NCBI RefSeq assembly: GCF_032854445.1
Contig: NC_088295.1
Coordinates: 58,635,249-58,699,248 of the forward strand
Length of the DNA: 64,000 nt
Reading direction: 5' to 3'
Origin: Liolophura sinensis
Taxonomy: Eukaryota; Mollusca; Polyplacophora; Chitonida; Chitonidae
The translations under genes were made by a program, and so were the position numbers. Below the pieces are notes generated by a model. The model was not told the origin of the DNA, made no database searches, and saw nothing but the letters and a program-made list of their open reading frames with translations. Shown here piece by piece: positions 61,475 to 64,000 of this stretch (position 1 is the first letter of the stretch; each line of letters opens with the position of its first letter).

Positions 61475-64000
61475 TGTTTCTACCGGTTAGATCAAGACAG
61501 TAAACACACACCTGTATGCAAAGTTTGACACTTGATAAAATAAAGATGTCGGTTCTTGACAACAGTCGAAACTTGTCTTTTGCAACGTCCTTCATCCTCA
61601 TATCTGAATGTCCACACAACAACTCTGAGAAAATCTCTTTAGTTTGCTGACCTAGAAACCCTTGTCTTTCTTTTACACATTATGTGTAATATACACCGTT
61701 GTTAAACAAGATACCGCTATCTTAGATTCCAGATTACTTGCCTTCAATTTCTTTTTTTTCATACATGCACTACAGATCGTTGTTAAACAAGACATTATAA
61801 AGACAAGATATGGACGATCCAGGATACCAGTCTTCAGTTTCTGATGGAATATAATTTAAATCCAATCAAGCAGCACAGGAAGCATATTCCGATCTTTATC
61901 ATTTGCAAAGAGACAGTTTATTGTGATATTTTTTCGTTGTTGTTATGCTTTCAAATGACAAAAAGTTGTTTGAATGTAGTCTGGGACACTTTGTTCCCTT
62001 TACAGGTAAAAAGGTCGATAGAGGTTGTCGCATATTTGGATAGTTCTCACGCTAGATTAAACTTGTTTGTTCACAAACACTAATCTGTGGATGTTACTTA
62101 GTTAAAACCTTACTACCACCGTCTTTACCGCCAGCATTGGAGCAAGGGTCACCAGAAGGCATCTGTAAAAAAAATGACCTTTAATGCGAAAAACATTACC
62201 TGCCAAAACCGCCCCCAAAACTACAGAGCAAAGGTCAAATATTGTTTTCGCTACTGCCTTTGTCGCTTTTATCTATCTCTGTACAACGTGGCCACTAATT
62301 GATTAAAAACGGTCTTCAATCTTAGACTGGGGGTAATCGGTGTGTTTTTATTCGCGGTAGTTCGAGGTGATCTAAACGACATTAGGGTGGAAAATGGGCG
62401 TTAAAGCTTACATAAAACCACTGTATACATACACACCCGTTTCAACGTCAGGTCGTCAAAACCACGTGGTTAATTGAGAACCTATTCCTCCTCCAGCCGT
62501 TGGTGAAGTTAATGTGTGTTCTATCACAGAGCGAATAACGCTCAAGTATGGCCTATTTTATTGCCCCTTTTGGCCAAGCCATCTGCTTTGCTCGGGTGAT
62601 AGTTTTGTAGTCTGTGGTTAACCGATTGAACAGCACAGCGGCCTAGTCAGGATTCCGTCACAATTCCGTTTCAATCTGTTTGTGTATGGTTCTAATTAAT
62701 CATAATACCGTTAGTGAAAACAGGTTCGATCAAATCAGATAAGGTATTTTATGGGGATTCTAGGAAAATGCGAAATGAAACATTAACTAACTTTTGGTGA
62801 AATTCCCCGTAGACATGTTTGTGTGGCCAGCAATTATCCCTTTGTTGTGTGAGGTTACTTTTACCACAAATTAAACCAAAAGAACTAGAATTATTGTTTT
62901 GCTTACATTTATTTAACCCTGTATGTGACATTAAGAAGATTTTTTCACAAAGGTGTGCAAGATCAGATAAGATGTTGGTGGTAATAAAGAGAGAAACTGT
63001 AAAGGCAGGCAGAATTGAACAGATTATACAATTTGTCGTCACCATTTATTGGTAGTTGATCTAATCAGTTTACTTGGGTAAACAGCGATCTGATTTTTTT
63101 CTTTCATTACTAACCCCACTCTCCCAGGGATAACAAATTGGGGTCAACATTGAATGAGATAACACTTGTAGCCTAAATATTTGCTTTGAAGATGGTAAAA
63201 AATGAAGTCACGTTTCCTAGCAATTAGTCAAACGATCCCGATAATGCGTTTTTGCTAACATTTATTTCACCCTATATATAATTATGTGAATTTATCGGAT
63301 ATGATCACAAAGTATTACAAAATCAGATAAGATGTTGATGGTTTTTGAAAGTAAAACTATGCGAAGACAGCTATAATGTTTGATTGCCTCTTGGCAATTG
63401 CACTTCTCCCTCAACATCCGTAATTACGTATGTGTTCCCTTCTAACCAATTCACTTTGCCCAAAAGGCAATTTTCTACTTCTTTATAAATTACATATATC
63501 AAGACCAATCATCTGTTATAAAAATACATGATAAACGAAGGCCAATCATCTGTTATAAGAATACATGATGAACGAAGGCGAGTTGTTAACGCTGGATGAT
63601 ATAAGTAGGATTAATGTTGCCTTTACGAGGTAGAAGACATAAAATCATAAAACAATAAATTGTCAGTTATAGAAACGCTCTAAAATATTTATGATTTATA
63701 ATTCCGGAAGACCCCAAAATATAATGGTGGTTGAGGACATACATGTTTACGAAATTTGATATTTTGGTGCCCCCTTTTAGAAACTGTTTACCATGTACGT
63801 AACGACAAGGAGTATATCAGTATGCCAGCTAGCTATTCGCTGTATGGGTGTTCCACAATTTTGACAAATTTAGTAGTGCATCTCTATCGTGTTATCTGGT
63901 GTAACATTAGGAAGTGATTTAGGAAAACTCCGGCTGGATGCGAACTTTGTCAAAAAAGAAAAGTGGAGCTGCAAACCCAGTATAGATCAAATACGCTGTT
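61475..64000. repeat. Non-coding duplicated block, copy B (runs off the window)
   Basis: Colinear with 30735-33112. Differences include a tandem duplication of about 42 bases at 63502-63580 (CAATCATCTGTTATAA twice) and 87 extra bases at 63901-63987 between CTGGT and CAAATACGCTGTT. No shared coding frame. Confidence 0.85.

Overview
The window reads as nuclear DNA of an invertebrate animal. Genes are split into short exons with GT-AG introns. The sequence between them is AT-rich and full of minisatellites and tRNA-derived SINEs. The style of the SINEs and the closeness of the MED14 protein to animal MED14 point to a lophotrochozoan, most likely a mollusc. That assignment is inference; no species is claimed.

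Layout. (1) Positions 1-20768 (+) hold the last 21 exons of MED14, the backbone subunit of the Mediator complex of RNA polymerase II. I join 916 codons in frame to a TAG stop; the N-terminal part lies upstream of the window. One intron is GC-AG, and four introns carry minisatellites that begin at or just after the 5' splice site. (2) Positions 20769-24500 are the 3' flank with several SINEs. (3) Positions 24530-29968 hold 'locus A', a small multi-exon gene with a dense cluster of CRE octamers (TGACGTCA) before its untranslated first exon. Its second coding exon has an in-frame TAA. A 58-bp minisatellite runs into that exon and repeats its 3' splice site about twelve times. (4) Positions 30061-33112 hold an 83-bp minisatellite and a non-coding block that recurs near the window's end. 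(5) Positions 33113-56300 are gene-poor: SINEs, a LINE 3' fragment at about 40.3-40.8 kb, an ATTT array and minisatellites of 79, 45 and 93 bp. (6) Positions 56410-60600 hold 'locus B', the paralogue of A, with an intact frame for a 116-residue protein. (7) Positions 61475-64000 are the partner of the block in (4).

A and B are therefore two copies of a unit of about 8.6 kb or less (promoter, gene, 3' flank), with starts about 31.9 kb apart and in the same orientation. B is the better candidate for a working gene; A looks broken. The small protein is not confidently recognised. Its second half weakly resembles an RGS-type helical domain. MED14 is unrelated to the duplicated pair; they are only neighbours. 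Almost all other open frames are chance or repeat-driven.
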